A stretch of 44,324 nt of DNA from positions 1 to 44,324 of the forward strand of contig JABDNG010000018.1 in NCBI GenBank assembly GCA_013001045.1. The letters run 5' to 3'. Under the pieces are notes generated by a model. That model ran no database searches. It was not told where the DNA came from and worked only from the letters and a program-made list of their open reading frames with translations. Position numbers and translations under genes: made by a program. The stretch is from Woeseiaceae bacterium (GTDB lineage Bacteria; Pseudomonadota; Gammaproteobacteria; Steroidobacterales; Woeseiaceae). Positions within the stretch are counted from its first letter, which is position 1, and each line of letters starts with the position of its first letter. Positions 35,594 through 43,791 of this stretch are shown here, one piece after another.

Positions 35594-36946
35594 ATGAAGA
35601 TGAATCGCGGAATTTCTTTGAAGCTGTTCCTGGCTCTGATTGTCGGGTTTCTGGCTGTCGGTAGTGCGTCGGCACAAAATGCGACCGACGAAGACAGGGA
35701 CAAGACCAAGACCAAGCAGGCGCAAGCGGTCAGTAAGGAAGTCTACGAGCGCATACAAAAAGCCCAGGAGATGGTCGACGAAAAGAACTACTCGGGTGCG
35801 TTGAAAACACTGAACAACCTCTATAACCCGGACAAATTGACAGAGTACGAACAGGCTAACGTGCTGAATTACATTGGCTTCGTCTACTACAACATGGACG
35901 ACACCAAGAACGCGATTCGAACCTACGAGAAGATGCTCGCGATTCCCACGCTCGAGCCACAGCAAGCCAAGCAAACGACGTTCACGCTGGCACAGTTGTT
36001 GACGATGGAGGAGCAATACCAGAGGGCGTTGAACACGCTCGACAAGTGGTTCACGCTGGAGACGAATCCTGCCCCCGAGCCCTTCATACTGCGTGCTCAG
36101 GTCCTCTATAACCTGAATCGCTACAAAGAGATGGTATCGCCCATCGAGAATGCCATGCGTGTCGCCCGGGAGCGCGACAAGCCTGTTAAAGAGGACTGGT
36201 ATGGCCTGCTCAACTTTGCGTATTTCCAACAGGAAAACTACGCCAAGGTTCGTGACATACAGAAGATTCTCCTGCAAAACTGGCCTAAAGCGCGATACTG
36301 GAAGTCACTCGCAGGCGCCTTCACGGAATTGGGCGAGGATGAAAAGCTAATTTACGCCTACGATGCTGCCCATACTCAAGGCATGCTCGTAAAAGACACC
36401 GAATTTGTCACTATGGCGCAACTTTACCTGCAGGCGGAGGTGCCGTATAAGGCCGCAACCTTGCTCGAAGAAAAGATGAATGCCGGAATCGTTCCCAAGT
36501 CTGAAAAGAACTATCGTTTACTGTCGCAGGCGTGGATGCTGGCGATGGAAGACGAGAAATCCATCCCGGCACTGCAGGCAGCCGCGGGCCTGTCCACTAA
36601 CGGGGACCTGGACCAACGCCTGGCGAACGCGTACCTGAATGTCGGTAATTACGCCGAGTGCGTGAAATCGGCAAACAACGCGGCGCGCAAAGGCGGCCTG
36701 AAGAATCCTGACAATTTACAGATCTCACGAGGCATGTGTCTGTATAACCTGCGGCGCTACAGCGACGCTAAATCGGCATTCCGCGAAGCAGCCAAGACGC
36801 CGCGCTCGGCCCGGACATCGGCCCAGTGGATCAAAGTGATCGACGCCGATGTCGAGCGCAACCGACAGATCAAACTCGCCGAGGAAGCGGCTCGCAAGAA
36901 ACGCCAGGAACTTGACGCGAAGAAGGCTGAATCCGCGCGCGTTTAG
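35594..36946 (+). CDS. Exported tetratricopeptide-repeat protein
   Basis: The 450-residue protein has a signal peptide (cut near ASAQ, about residue 28) and several TPR-like helix pairs, for example NVLNYIGFVYYNMDDTKNAI and ALNTLDKWFTLETNPAPEP. A Lys/Glu/Arg-rich tail follows (AEEAARKKRQELDAKKAE). TPR proteins are regular last members of TonB2-type operons in Vibrio and relatives, where they are thought to act as periplasmic scaffolds. It lies 52 bases after tonB. A very strong hairpin follows 26 bases after the stop. Confidence 0.88.
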   Translation: MKMNRGISLKLFLALIVGFLAVGSASAQNATDEDRDKTKTKQAQAVSKEVYERIQKAQEMVDEKNYSGALKTLNNLYNPDKLTEYEQANVLNYIGFVYYNMDDTKNAIRTYEKMLAIPTLEPQQAKQTTFTLAQLLTMEEQYQRALNTLDKWFTLETNPAPEPFILRAQVLYNLNRYKEMVSPIENAMRVARERDKPVKEDWYGLLNFAYFQQENYAKVRDIQKILLQNWPKARYWKSLAGAFTELGEDEKLIYAYDAAHTQGMLVKDTEFVTMAQLYLQAEVPYKAATLLEEKMNAGIVPKSEKNYRLLSQAWMLAMEDEKSIPALQAAAGLSTNGDLDQRLANAYLNVGNYAECVKSANNAARKGGLKNPDNLQISRGMCLYNLRRYSDAKSAFREAAKTPRSARTSAQWIKVIDADVERNRQIKLAEEAARKKRQELDAKKAESARV

Positions 36947-36972
36947 GGCCGAATTTAGCAACACAAATCGTT

Positions 36973-37027
36973 GCGCAATATCAACAAGGGCGTTGACCGG
37001 AAACGGTCAACGCCCTTAATATTGCGC
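36973..37027 (+). terminator. Nested 55-base hairpin after the TPR gene
   Basis: A perfect 14-bp stem, AAGGGCGTTGACCG (36986-36999), pairs with its complement at 37004-37017 around a GAAA tetraloop. It lies inside an outer stem GCGCAATAT (36973-36981) and ATATTGCGC (37019-37027). There is only a short AT stretch and no clear T run, so it may act as a terminator, an mRNA stabiliser or a processing site before the ferredoxin gene. Confidence 0.65.
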
Positions 37028-37051
37028 GTTGCGAAACGCTGGATCAAAGAA

Positions 37052-37372
37052 ATGCCGAAAATAATTTATGTCGCACCCGATGGCAACCGTCATGAAGTCG
37101 AGGTTGAAAACGGCTATTCAGTGATGGAAGGTGCCATCAATAATGAAATTGACGGCATTGTGGCGGAGTGCGGCGGTGCTTGTGCCTGCGCGACCTGTCA
37201 CAGCTATATCGACGAGACCTGGCTGGACAAGATGCCTGAGATGGACGATATGGAAGACAGTATGCTCGATGCGGCATTCGAACGGAAACCGAACAGTCGC
37301 CTTACCTGCCAGATCGAAGTTTCAGATGCGCTGGACGGACTTGTCGTCCACGTTGCCGAGAACGATTACTAG
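37052..37372 (+). CDS. [2Fe-2S] ferredoxin, adrenodoxin type
   Basis: This 106-residue ferredoxin has cluster cysteines C40, C46, C49 and C86 (C-x5-C-x2-C-x36-C in AECGGACACATC and LTCQIEV). This is the vertebrate-type/adrenodoxin spacing found in bacterial partners of P450s and oxygenases and in iron-sulfur assembly. The frame is open from 36971, but I start at ATG 37052 (MPKIIYVAPDG), the usual N-terminus. The upstream codons run through the hairpin. Its partner cannot be told, since no reductase or P450 gene is adjacent. Its stop overlaps the end of the convergent acyl-CoA dehydrogenase by four bases. Confidence 0.93.
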   Translation: MPKIIYVAPDGNRHEVEVENGYSVMEGAINNEIDGIVAECGGACACATCHSYIDETWLDKMPEMDDMEDSMLDAAFERKPNSRLTCQIEVSDALDGLVVHVAENDY

Positions 37373-38535
37373 CGTAAACCGGTCTCTGTACGCCCGATCA
37401 CCATGCGCTGAATTTCGCTCGTACCCTCGTAAATCTCCGTGATCTTCGCATCGCGGAAGTAGCGTTCCAGCGGCAACTCCTTGCTGTAACCCATGCCACC
37501 GTGAATCTGCAGCGCCTGGTGCGTTACGAACATGGCCGTTTCCGACGCATAAAGTTTCGCAATGCTTGAATTCAGCGTATTTCTCGCCCCGGTCTTCTTC
37601 GCAAGTTGTTTGGACCAGGCGGCTCGCAATACAAGCAACTGCGAGGCGTCAATTCGCATTTTCATATCGGCAATCTTTTCCTGAATCGCCTGGAAACTGC
37701 CAATGGCCGAACCGAAGGCTTTGCGCTCGCGCGAGTACTCGACAGCGGCCTTGTACGCGGCTTGCGCAATTCCAATCGCCTGCGCGGCAACTCCGACGCG
37801 TCCGGCATCGAGTACTGTAAGCGCGATCTTGAATCCCTGGCCCTCTTCCCCAATCCGGTTCTCAGCCGGGCATACGTAGTCTTCGAACTCGATCTCGCAG
37901 GTCGCGGAAGCACGAATGCCGAGTTTCGGTTCCGTTTTGCCCACGACGAATCCGTCGACTGCCGTATCGATCACGAATGCGCTGATGCCAACGGATTTGC
38001 CGTCACTGTCCAGCGTCTGTGTAAAGACAATCATGTACTTCGCGACCGGCCCGGAGGAAATCCATGATTTCTTTCCGTTCAGCGTGTACGTTGACCCGTC
38101 GGCGGAGCGCGCAGCACGGGTCCGCATGGTCGCCGCGTCGGATCCGGACTGCGGCTCGGTGAGCGCATAGGCGCCGTTGACTTCACCCGACGCGACGGGG
38201 CGCAGGAATTTCTGTTTTTGCTCTTCGGTACCAAACTCGACGAGCGGTACGCCAAACAATGAATTATTGACGGAAACGATCGTGCCATGCGCGGCGTCAG
38301 CTGCGGAAATCTCTTCCATAACAAGCACATAGCTGATCGAATCGAGTCCCGAGCCGCCGTACTCCACGGGCACCTCGATGCCCATGAATCCCAGTTCACC
38401 GGCCTGTCGTATGGTCTCCAGCGGAAACTCGCCGCTGGCATCGAACTTGGCAGCAATTGGAGCGATCTCGTTTTGTGCGAATTCACGAGCCGCGTCCTGG
38501 ATAAGCTGTTGTTCCTCAGTTAACGCAAAGTCCAT
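37369..38535 (-). CDS. Acyl-CoA dehydrogenase
   Basis: The 388-residue flavoenzyme oxidises an acyl-CoA to the 2-enoyl-CoA and passes electrons to ETF, whose genes lie 1.6 kb downstream in the window. Family motifs are YALTEPQSGSDAATMRT (FAD side), RKAFGSAIGSFQAIQEKIADM, and YEGTSEIQRMVIGR with the catalytic base Glu370. The base position near the C-terminus is that of short/medium-chain and butyryl/glutaryl types. Chain-length preference cannot be read reliably. It is transcribed alone and diverges from the peroxiredoxin gene. Confidence 0.93.
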   Translation of the reverse strand: MDFALTEEQQLIQDAAREFAQNEIAPIAAKFDASGEFPLETIRQAGELGFMGIEVPVEYGGSGLDSISYVLVMEEISAADAAHGTIVSVNNSLFGVPLVEFGTEEQKQKFLRPVASGEVNGAYALTEPQSGSDAATMRTRAARSADGSTYTLNGKKSWISSGPVAKYMIVFTQTLDSDGKSVGISAFVIDTAVDGFVVGKTEPKLGIRASATCEIEFEDYVCPAENRIGEEGQGFKIALTVLDAGRVGVAAQAIGIAQAAYKAAVEYSRERKAFGSAIGSFQAIQEKIADMKMRIDASQLLVLRAAWSKQLAKKTGARNTLNSSIAKLYASETAMFVTHQALQIHGGMGYSKELPLERYFRDAKITEIYEGTSEIQRMVIGRTETGLR

Positions 38536-38629
38536 AGTGTTTGCCTTCCTGCTAGAATCGTTCCAGTGCGGGCGAAAATCATTGCTGATTGTGTCCGGAA
38601 TCTCAATACCTCAACAGGAGTAATTTTTG

Positions 38630-39112
38630 ATGACGATTTCAGTTGGCCAGAAGATGCCGTCCGGTGCTTTCGGCGTAATGACCGAGTCAGGGCCTGGCGC
38701 TATTTCTACCGATGATCTCTTCGCCGGTAAGAAAGTGGTTCTTGTTTCGGTGCCGGGCGCATTCACGCCGACATGCTCGATGAACCATCTGCCGGGCTTT
38801 GTGGATCAAGCGGCACAATTGCAGTCTAAGGGCGTCGATACAATCGCTTGTATGGCCGTTAATGACGTCTTTGTCATGGACGCCTGGGGCAAGGATCGTG
38901 GTGTCGGCGACAAAGTCATGATGCTCGCGGACGGCAATGGCGAATACGCCAGGGCGCTGGGGCTGGAACTCGATGGCACGGGTTTTGGCATGGGCATGCG
39001 CGGTCAACGGTTTGCGATCGTCGTTGACGATGGCGTAGCGACCCATGTTGGTGTCGAGGCCCCCGGGCAGTTCGAAGTCAGCAAAGCCGAGGCAATACTC
39101 GAAGCACTGTAG
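38630..39112 (+). CDS. Peroxiredoxin, Prx5 type
   Basis: This 160-residue thiol peroxidase has the peroxidatic Cys49 in [16 protein letters not shown], the Prx5/AHP1 signature. The rest of the Prx5 fold follows ([27 protein letters not shown]). It removes hydrogen peroxide and organic peroxides, probably with glutathione/glutaredoxin as reductant. ATG 38630 is used (TTG 38627 is the alternative), with AGGAG nine bases before it. A bidirectional terminator follows. Confidence 0.93.
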   Translation: MTISVGQKMPSGAFGVMTESGPGAISTDDLFAGKKVVLVSVPGAFTPTCSMNHLPGFVDQAAQLQSKGVDTIACMAVNDVFVMDAWGKDRGVGDKVMMLADGNGEYARALGLELDGTGFGMGMRGQRFAIVVDDGVATHVGVEAPGQFEVSKAEAILEAL

Positions 39113-39125
39113 CCAGGAGGTTGAG

Positions 39126-39160
39126 ACCAGGGTGGTCGCCTGCAATCCGACCACCCTGGT
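39126..39160. terminator. Bidirectional terminator between peroxiredoxin and etfA
   Basis: ACCAGGGTGGTCG (39126-39138) pairs with CGACCACCCTGGT (39148-39160) in a perfect 13-bp stem with a nine-base loop. TTGCTTCT follows on the plus strand. It lies between convergent genes and probably serves both. Confidence 0.85.
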
Positions 39161-39175
39161 TGCTTCTGTCTGCTT

Positions 39176-40117
39176 TCAGCCCAGCGCTTCAGTGAGCTCA
39201 GGCACGATGCTGAACAGGTCACCGACCAGCCCGATATCCGATACTTCAAATATCGGTGCTTCCTCGTCCTTGTTAATTGCGACGATCGTGCCGGCGTCCT
39301 TGATCCCCGTTATGTGCTGTATCGCACCGGAAATGCCGATCGCAATGTACAGATCGGGTGCGATGATCTGGCCCGTCTGCCCGACCTGCGTTTCAGGGGG
39401 CACATAGCCTGCGTCGACAGCGGCGCGGGACGACCCGATTGCCGCCCCAAGCTTGTCGGCCAACTTGAATATCAGTTCGAAGTTCTCCTCACTTCCCAGC
39501 GCGCGGCCGCCGGAAACCACTTTGGCTGCCGCCTGCAGGTCCGGGCGGTCAGACTTGCCCGTCTGCAATTCGACAAATCGTGTATGAGTTGGTACTTCGA
39601 CGTCGACAGTCGCGCTTTCAATCGGCGCCGCGTTGCCGCTTTCCGCCGCCTGGTAGGACGCCGTTCGAACGGTTGCGACGACAATGCTCTCGGCGGGAGC
39701 CTCGACGGTCACGATCGCATTGCCGGCATAGATTGGCCGCTTGAATCGATGGCTACCTTCGATACTCATAATGTCACTTATCTGGTTGACGCCGAGCAAC
39801 GCAGCGACCCGCGGCATCAGGTCTTTGCCAAACGCCGTCGAAGGCCCGAACAGGTGACTATAATCCGATGCCATTGCGGCGATTTGCGGCGCGAGAATGG
39901 CGGCAAGACCGGCATCATTCTCAGCTCGCTCAACGGTAACAACGCGACCGACGGAACTGATTTGAGCTGCTTCGGCCGCAACGCTGGCCGCCGACGCTGC
40001 AAGCACCGCGATATCGATCTCGGCACCGTCGATACTCGCCGCACAGGCAACACATTTGGCTGTGCTTGGATTCAGTGCCTCTTCGTTATGCTCAGCAATC
40101 ACAAGTATCTTAGTCAT
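39176..40117 (-). CDS. etfA: Electron transfer flavoprotein, alpha subunit
   Basis: EtfA binds the FAD that takes electrons from acyl-CoA dehydrogenases. The 313-residue protein has the C-terminal signature from [20 protein letters not shown] on to the [20 protein letters not shown] block. The N-terminal domain ([13 protein letters not shown]) resembles nucleotide-binding EtfB folds. It overlaps etfB by one base (stop/start contact), so the subunits are translated together and in equal amounts. Confidence 0.97.
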   Translation of the reverse strand: MTKILVIAEHNEEALNPSTAKCVACAASIDGAEIDIAVLAASAASVAAEAAQISSVGRVVTVERAENDAGLAAILAPQIAAMASDYSHLFGPSTAFGKDLMPRVAALLGVNQISDIMSIEGSHRFKRPIYAGNAIVTVEAPAESIVVATVRTASYQAAESGNAAPIESATVDVEVPTHTRFVELQTGKSDRPDLQAAAKVVSGGRALGSEENFELIFKLADKLGAAIGSSRAAVDAGYVPPETQVGQTGQIIAPDLYIAIGISGAIQHITGIKDAGTIVAINKDEEAPIFEVSDIGLVGDLFSIVPELTEALG

Positions 40118-40866
40118 TACACCAGTCCTTTGTCTTTGAGTGCCGCGATCAAACCCGCAACATCTTCAACCATGATGCCGCGTTGCCGCCCGGCCGGTGG
40201 TTCGTAGGCCGTGGTCTTGATTTCCGGCGCCGCTTCCACGCTAAGGTCGGACAGCGCTATCTGCTCGAGCGGCTTCTTCTTGGCCTTCATAATGTCGGGC
40301 AACTTGACGTAGCGCGGCTCGTTGAGTCGCAGGTCGACCGTAATCACGGCGGGTAAATCAATATCGATCGTCTCCAGGCCGCTGTCCACTTCGCGCGTCA
40401 CTCGCGCTGTGTCACCGTCAAGAACGACTTCGGACGCGAAGGTTGCCTGCGGCCGGCCCCAGATAGCGGCGAGCATCTGACCGGTTTGGCTATTGTCGTC
40501 GTCGATCGCTTGCTTACCCAGGATCACGAGCTCGGCGTTTTCACGATCGACAAGCGCCTTGAATATGCGCGCGACGGTCAGCGAATCCACCGAAGTCCCG
40601 GATTCTACGAGAATCGCCCGGTCGGCTCCCATCGCGAGGCCGGTGCGAAGTTGCTGTTGCGCATCTGATGACCCGATCGACACGACGATGACCTCGGACG
40701 CCGCGCCGCTTTCCCTGATGCGAAGGGCCTCTTCCAGGGCGATTTCGTCAAATGGATTGATACTCATCTTGACACCGTCGGTATCAACACCGCTACCGTC
40801 GCTCTTGACCTGCACGCGGACGTTGTAGTCAACGACCCGCTTCAAGCCAACCAGAATTTTTTCCAC
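40117..40866 (-). CDS. etfB: Electron transfer flavoprotein, beta subunit
   Basis: EtfB is the 249-residue partner that binds AMP and contacts the dehydrogenases. KILVGLKRVVDYNVRVQVK opens the chain. The EtfB signature region is VTREVDSGLETIDIDLPAVITVD, and LPDIMKAKKKPLEQIAL contains the recognition loop that docks acyl-CoA dehydrogenases. It is first in the etfBA operon. Upstream, facing the sulfurtransferase gene, lies a perfect 22-bp palindrome. Confidence 0.97.
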   Translation of the reverse strand: MEKILVGLKRVVDYNVRVQVKSDGSGVDTDGVKMSINPFDEIALEEALRIRESGAASEVIVVSIGSSDAQQQLRTGLAMGADRAILVESGTSVDSLTVARIFKALVDRENAELVILGKQAIDDDNSQTGQMLAAIWGRPQATFASEVVLDGDTARVTREVDSGLETIDIDLPAVITVDLRLNEPRYVKLPDIMKAKKKPLEQIALSDLSVEAAPEIKTTAYEPPAGRQRGIMVEDVAGLIAALKDKGLV

Positions 40867-40895
40867 TTCTCTGACTCCCTGTTTACCAGCGCAAT

Positions 40896-40917
40896 TGCTG
40901 CGGGAATTCCCGCAGCA
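40896..40917. promoter_or_regulatory. Perfect 22-bp palindrome between etfB and the sulfurtransferase gene
   Basis: The half-site TGCTGCGGGAA (40896-40906) is followed at once by its exact complement (40907-40917), with no spacer. It sits 30 bases before the etfB start and 64 before the sulfurtransferase start. It could be an operator for either gene or a hairpin in the etfB leader. Confidence 0.55.
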
Positions 40918-40980
40918 CGCTATTGTCTACGAGGGTTCCACGGTGTACAAGGTCGAAAGCGCCTATTGACAGGGTTCCGA

Positions 40981-41871
40981 ATGGCCGACGACAGCAATCT
41001 GGTTAGTGCGGATGAACTGCAGATGCATCTTGATGATCCGAGCTATCGGATTGTTGATTGCCGATTCGAGCTTGCAGATCCTGGCGCCGGCCGGCGCATG
41101 TATCTCGAGAGTCATATCCCAGGCGCTGTATATGCTGATCTTGATGAGGACCTGGCATCCCCGATCAGCCCGGACAGTGGTCGTCATCCGCTACCTGACG
41201 CGGACGCGTTTGCAATCACATTGGGAGGACTGGGAATTGGCAACACGACCAATGTCATTGTTTACGACGCCGCGAATGGCGGGCTCGCGGCGCGTGCGTG
41301 GTGGCTGCTTCGCTGGCTCGGCCATCGGCAGGTACAGCTGCTCGACGGCGGATTCAGCCAATGGATTGCGACGGGGAGACCCGTGGCCGTCGGAGACGAA
41401 ATACCGGCAGTGGCGTGTTTCATCGCGCGGCCGCGCCACGATTGTGTCCTGACGACGGCGGAGCTTTCGAGCAACCTCGATGCCATACCGCAGTTGCGAC
41501 TGATAGACGCTCGAGACGCTGCGCGCTTTCGCGGTGACGTCGAGCCCATTGACCCTGTAGCCGGGCATATTCCCGGGTCCACGAACCTGCCGTTTCCGGT
41601 TAGCTTGAACAGCGATGGCACATGGAAGCCGAAAGCCGATCTTGAGGCATTGTGGGGCGCGGTGCTTGGCGAGGATCGCCAGGCAACCTGGGCCGTCATG
41701 TGTGGCTCAGGCGTTACCGCTTGTCATTTGGCCCTGTCAGCGGCAGAAGCTGGATACCGTGAGCCGCGCCTCTATGTGGGTTCCTGGAGTGAGTGGATTC
41801 GGGATCCCGAGCGCCCGATCGGGCTCGGCGACGGCTCCGCAGGGCACCCTGCGGCTGCGGATTTGGCCTAA
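40981..41871 (+). CDS. Thiosulfate/3-mercaptopyruvate sulfurtransferase
   Basis: The 296-residue protein has two rhodanese domains. The first is the inactive-like half (VDCRFELADPGAGRRMY, HIPGAVYADLDEDL). The second has the active-site loop CGSGVTAC with Cys241. CGSGVTA is typical of 3-mercaptopyruvate sulfurtransferases such as SseA, whereas thiosulfate rhodaneses often have a CRxGxx[R/T] loop. It transfers sulfur to cyanide or thiol acceptors. ATG 40981 is chosen over the upstream TTG. Confidence 0.9.
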   Translation: MADDSNLVSADELQMHLDDPSYRIVDCRFELADPGAGRRMYLESHIPGAVYADLDEDLASPISPDSGRHPLPDADAFAITLGGLGIGNTTNVIVYDAANGGLAARAWWLLRWLGHRQVQLLDGGFSQWIATGRPVAVGDEIPAVACFIARPRHDCVLTTAELSSNLDAIPQLRLIDARDAARFRGDVEPIDPVAGHIPGSTNLPFPVSLNSDGTWKPKADLEALWGAVLGEDRQATWAVMCGSGVTACHLALSAAEAGYREPRLYVGSWSEWIRDPERPIGLGDGSAGHPAAADLA

Positions 41872-41967
41872 ACTAAATACGGATTCGCTGTCTAATTCAG
41901 CGATGGAGCGGTTGAACTGGCCGATTTCGGCAACACCGGGTTTCGAAATTGTGCCACAATAAAAATA

Positions 41968-42438
41968 GTGTATAAACAATTAGTTATATTACTTTCTTCA
42001 AGTCTTTTAGTGGCTTGTGCGAGCTCAAAACCAGCCGACGAGAGGGCGGTTTCATCGCGTTCGGATTGCATCTCACAGCCAAGTATCCGAGGATACACCG
42101 TCCTTGATGAGTCGAATCTCCTGGTAACGACCTCGGGGCGCCGCAAGTACCACGTCGTACTGCAAAGAAGAGCCTACGGACTGCGGTCCAGTTGGGGAAT
42201 CGGCTTCAAAGGGCCGACGACGGGCCGAATCTGCGCAGCGTTCGGTGAAGTCTTTTTCGACGGACACTACGACAACGCGTCAGTCAGGATCGCGGCCATC
42301 AGGGCACTGGATTCCGAAGACGAAGAAGATCTCCTGATCCAATTCGGCAAGAAGAAGCCGGAAATCGAACACACACCAGCACCGCAGGAAGTTACAGGTG
42401 CTGAGGTAGAAGAGCTGGACCCGGCTGCCGACGATTAG
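41968..42438 (+). CDS. DUF6491-like lipoprotein
   Basis: This 156-residue protein begins with a GTG start and a lipoprotein signal (LLVAC, lipidated Cys17). The mature part has SDCISQPSIRGYTVLDESNLLV and later FGEVFFDGHYDNASVRIAAI, which match my recollection of DUF6491, a family of small lipoproteins of unknown function. The tail is acidic and low in complexity (EVTGAEVEELDPAADD). The region around the start is AT-rich and the ribosome site is poor, so expression may be low. An excellent terminator follows 47 bases after the stop. Confidence 0.7.
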   Translation: MYKQLVILLSSSLLVACASSKPADERAVSSRSDCISQPSIRGYTVLDESNLLVTTSGRRKYHVVLQRRAYGLRSSWGIGFKGPTTGRICAAFGEVFFDGHYDNASVRIAAIRALDSEDEEDLLIQFGKKKPEIEHTPAPQEVTGAEVEELDPAADD

Positions 42439-42485
42439 TCGTCTGGCAGCTGAGTCACGCAATCCGCAATCTCCGTGCGGACCCG

Positions 42486-42518
42486 CCCGGCCAACCTCGC
42501 GGTTGGCCGGGTTTTTTT
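42486..42518 (+). terminator. Strong intrinsic terminator after the lipoprotein gene
   Basis: CCCGGCCAACC (42486-42496) pairs with GGTTGGCCGGG (42501-42511) around TCGC, followed by seven T. It separates the lipoprotein from the CoA transferase and shows that the transferase start lies after it. Confidence 0.92.
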
Positions 42519-42552
42519 GATGCGGGTAAGTAACCAGGAAATTTGGCAGTCT

Positions 42553-43764
42553 ATGGCAGCGCCTCTCTCGAATATCCGGGTACTCGATATGAGCCGGGTT
42601 CTTGCCGGCCCCTGGGCAGGCCAATTGCTGGGCGACTATGGCGCCGATGTGGTCAAGATCGAGCGGCCCGGCAGCGGCGATGACACGCGCCGGTGGGGGC
42701 CGCCCTGGCTGGCCGGACAAGTCAACGGGGAGTCCGCGTACTTCGTCTCAACAAATCGCAACAAGCGTTCGGTGACGGTCAATATCGCTGAGCCCGATGG
42801 ACAGCGGGTCATCCGTGATCTTGCAGCGCACGCCGATGTGCTGCTGGAAAACTACAAGGTTGGCACACTGCAGCGATTCGGCCTGGGTCCTGACGAACTG
42901 CGTGCGATCAACACACGGCTCATTTATTGCTCCATATCCGCTTTCGGCCAAACGGGCTCACGTGCGGCGGAACCCGGCTACGACGCCATGATTCAGGCAT
43001 CGGCCGGCTTGATGAGCATTACGGGGCCGGCCGATGACAGCGGCGGCAGTCCGCAAAAAGTCGGGGTCGCGATCGCCGATATCATGGCAGGCATGTATGC
43101 GACGACGGCAGTACTCGCCGCACTGAACAATCGGGCGGTAACGGGGCAAGGACAGACGATCGATGTACCGCTTTATGACAGCCAGGTTGCCTGGCTGGCC
43201 AACCAGAATATGAACTACCTGGTAGGCGGCGACGTTCCCAAGCGGATGGGAACCGCGCATCCAAACCTGGTGCCGTACCAGGCCTTTTCGACGAGCGATG
43301 GAGACCTGATGCTGGCGGTCGGAAATGATCGGCAATTTGCCGCATGCGCCGAGTGCGTTGGTTTGCCGGGTTTGGCGACGGAGAAGAGGTTCGAGCACAA
43401 CAGCGTCCGCATTGCGAATCGCGTCGAGTTAATCGACATCCTCCAATCGGTGCTGAAGGGGCAGACCACCGCGCATTGGCTGAAGGAGTTCAATGACCGC
43501 GGTGTGCCGGCAGGGCCCATCAATACGATTGAAACGGTACTTACGAACTCACATGCAGAAGAACGTGGACTGGTTCGCCAGGTGAGAAACTCCCTGGGAC
43601 AGGAAGTACCCACGGTGTCCAACCCCGTCGAGTTTTCGGATACGGCCGTTAGCTATGAAAAGGCACCACCGCTGTTGGGCGAACATACGGAAGAAGTTCT
43701 GCGAGAATGGTTGGGTTACTCTCGCGAAATGATCGCTGAGCTTCGTGACCGTTCCGCGATATGA
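42553..43764 (+). CDS. CaiB/BaiF (class III) CoA transferase
   Basis: The 403-residue protein is a family III CoA transferase of the CaiB/BaiF type, moving CoA between carboxylic acids. The N-terminus has VLDMSRVLAGPWAGQLLGDYGADVVKIERP, the family signature, and the catalytic Asp144 lies in GYDAMIQASAGLM. YCSISAFGQTG and PYQAFSTSDGDLMLAVG follow. The open frame begins at 42475, but that part crosses the terminator, so ATG 42553 is preferred (ATG 42520 is possible). Substrates are unknown. The family includes formyl-, carnitine-, bile-acid- and succinyl-CoA transferases. Confidence 0.92.
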   Translation: MAAPLSNIRVLDMSRVLAGPWAGQLLGDYGADVVKIERPGSGDDTRRWGPPWLAGQVNGESAYFVSTNRNKRSVTVNIAEPDGQRVIRDLAAHADVLLENYKVGTLQRFGLGPDELRAINTRLIYCSISAFGQTGSRAAEPGYDAMIQASAGLMSITGPADDSGGSPQKVGVAIADIMAGMYATTAVLAALNNRAVTGQGQTIDVPLYDSQVAWLANQNMNYLVGGDVPKRMGTAHPNLVPYQAFSTSDGDLMLAVGNDRQFAACAECVGLPGLATEKRFEHNSVRIANRVELIDILQSVLKGQTTAHWLKEFNDRGVPAGPINTIETVLTNSHAEERGLVRQVRNSLGQEVPTVSNPVEFSDTAVSYEKAPPLLGEHTEEVLREWLGYSREMIAELRDRSAI

Positions 43765-43791
43765 TGTCGTCCCGTCAGGTTGAGTAGTCTT

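Noticed and set aside
42475-42552. Upstream extension of the CoA transferase
   Set aside because: It spans the strong terminator at 42486-42518. The family signature begins soon after ATG 42553.
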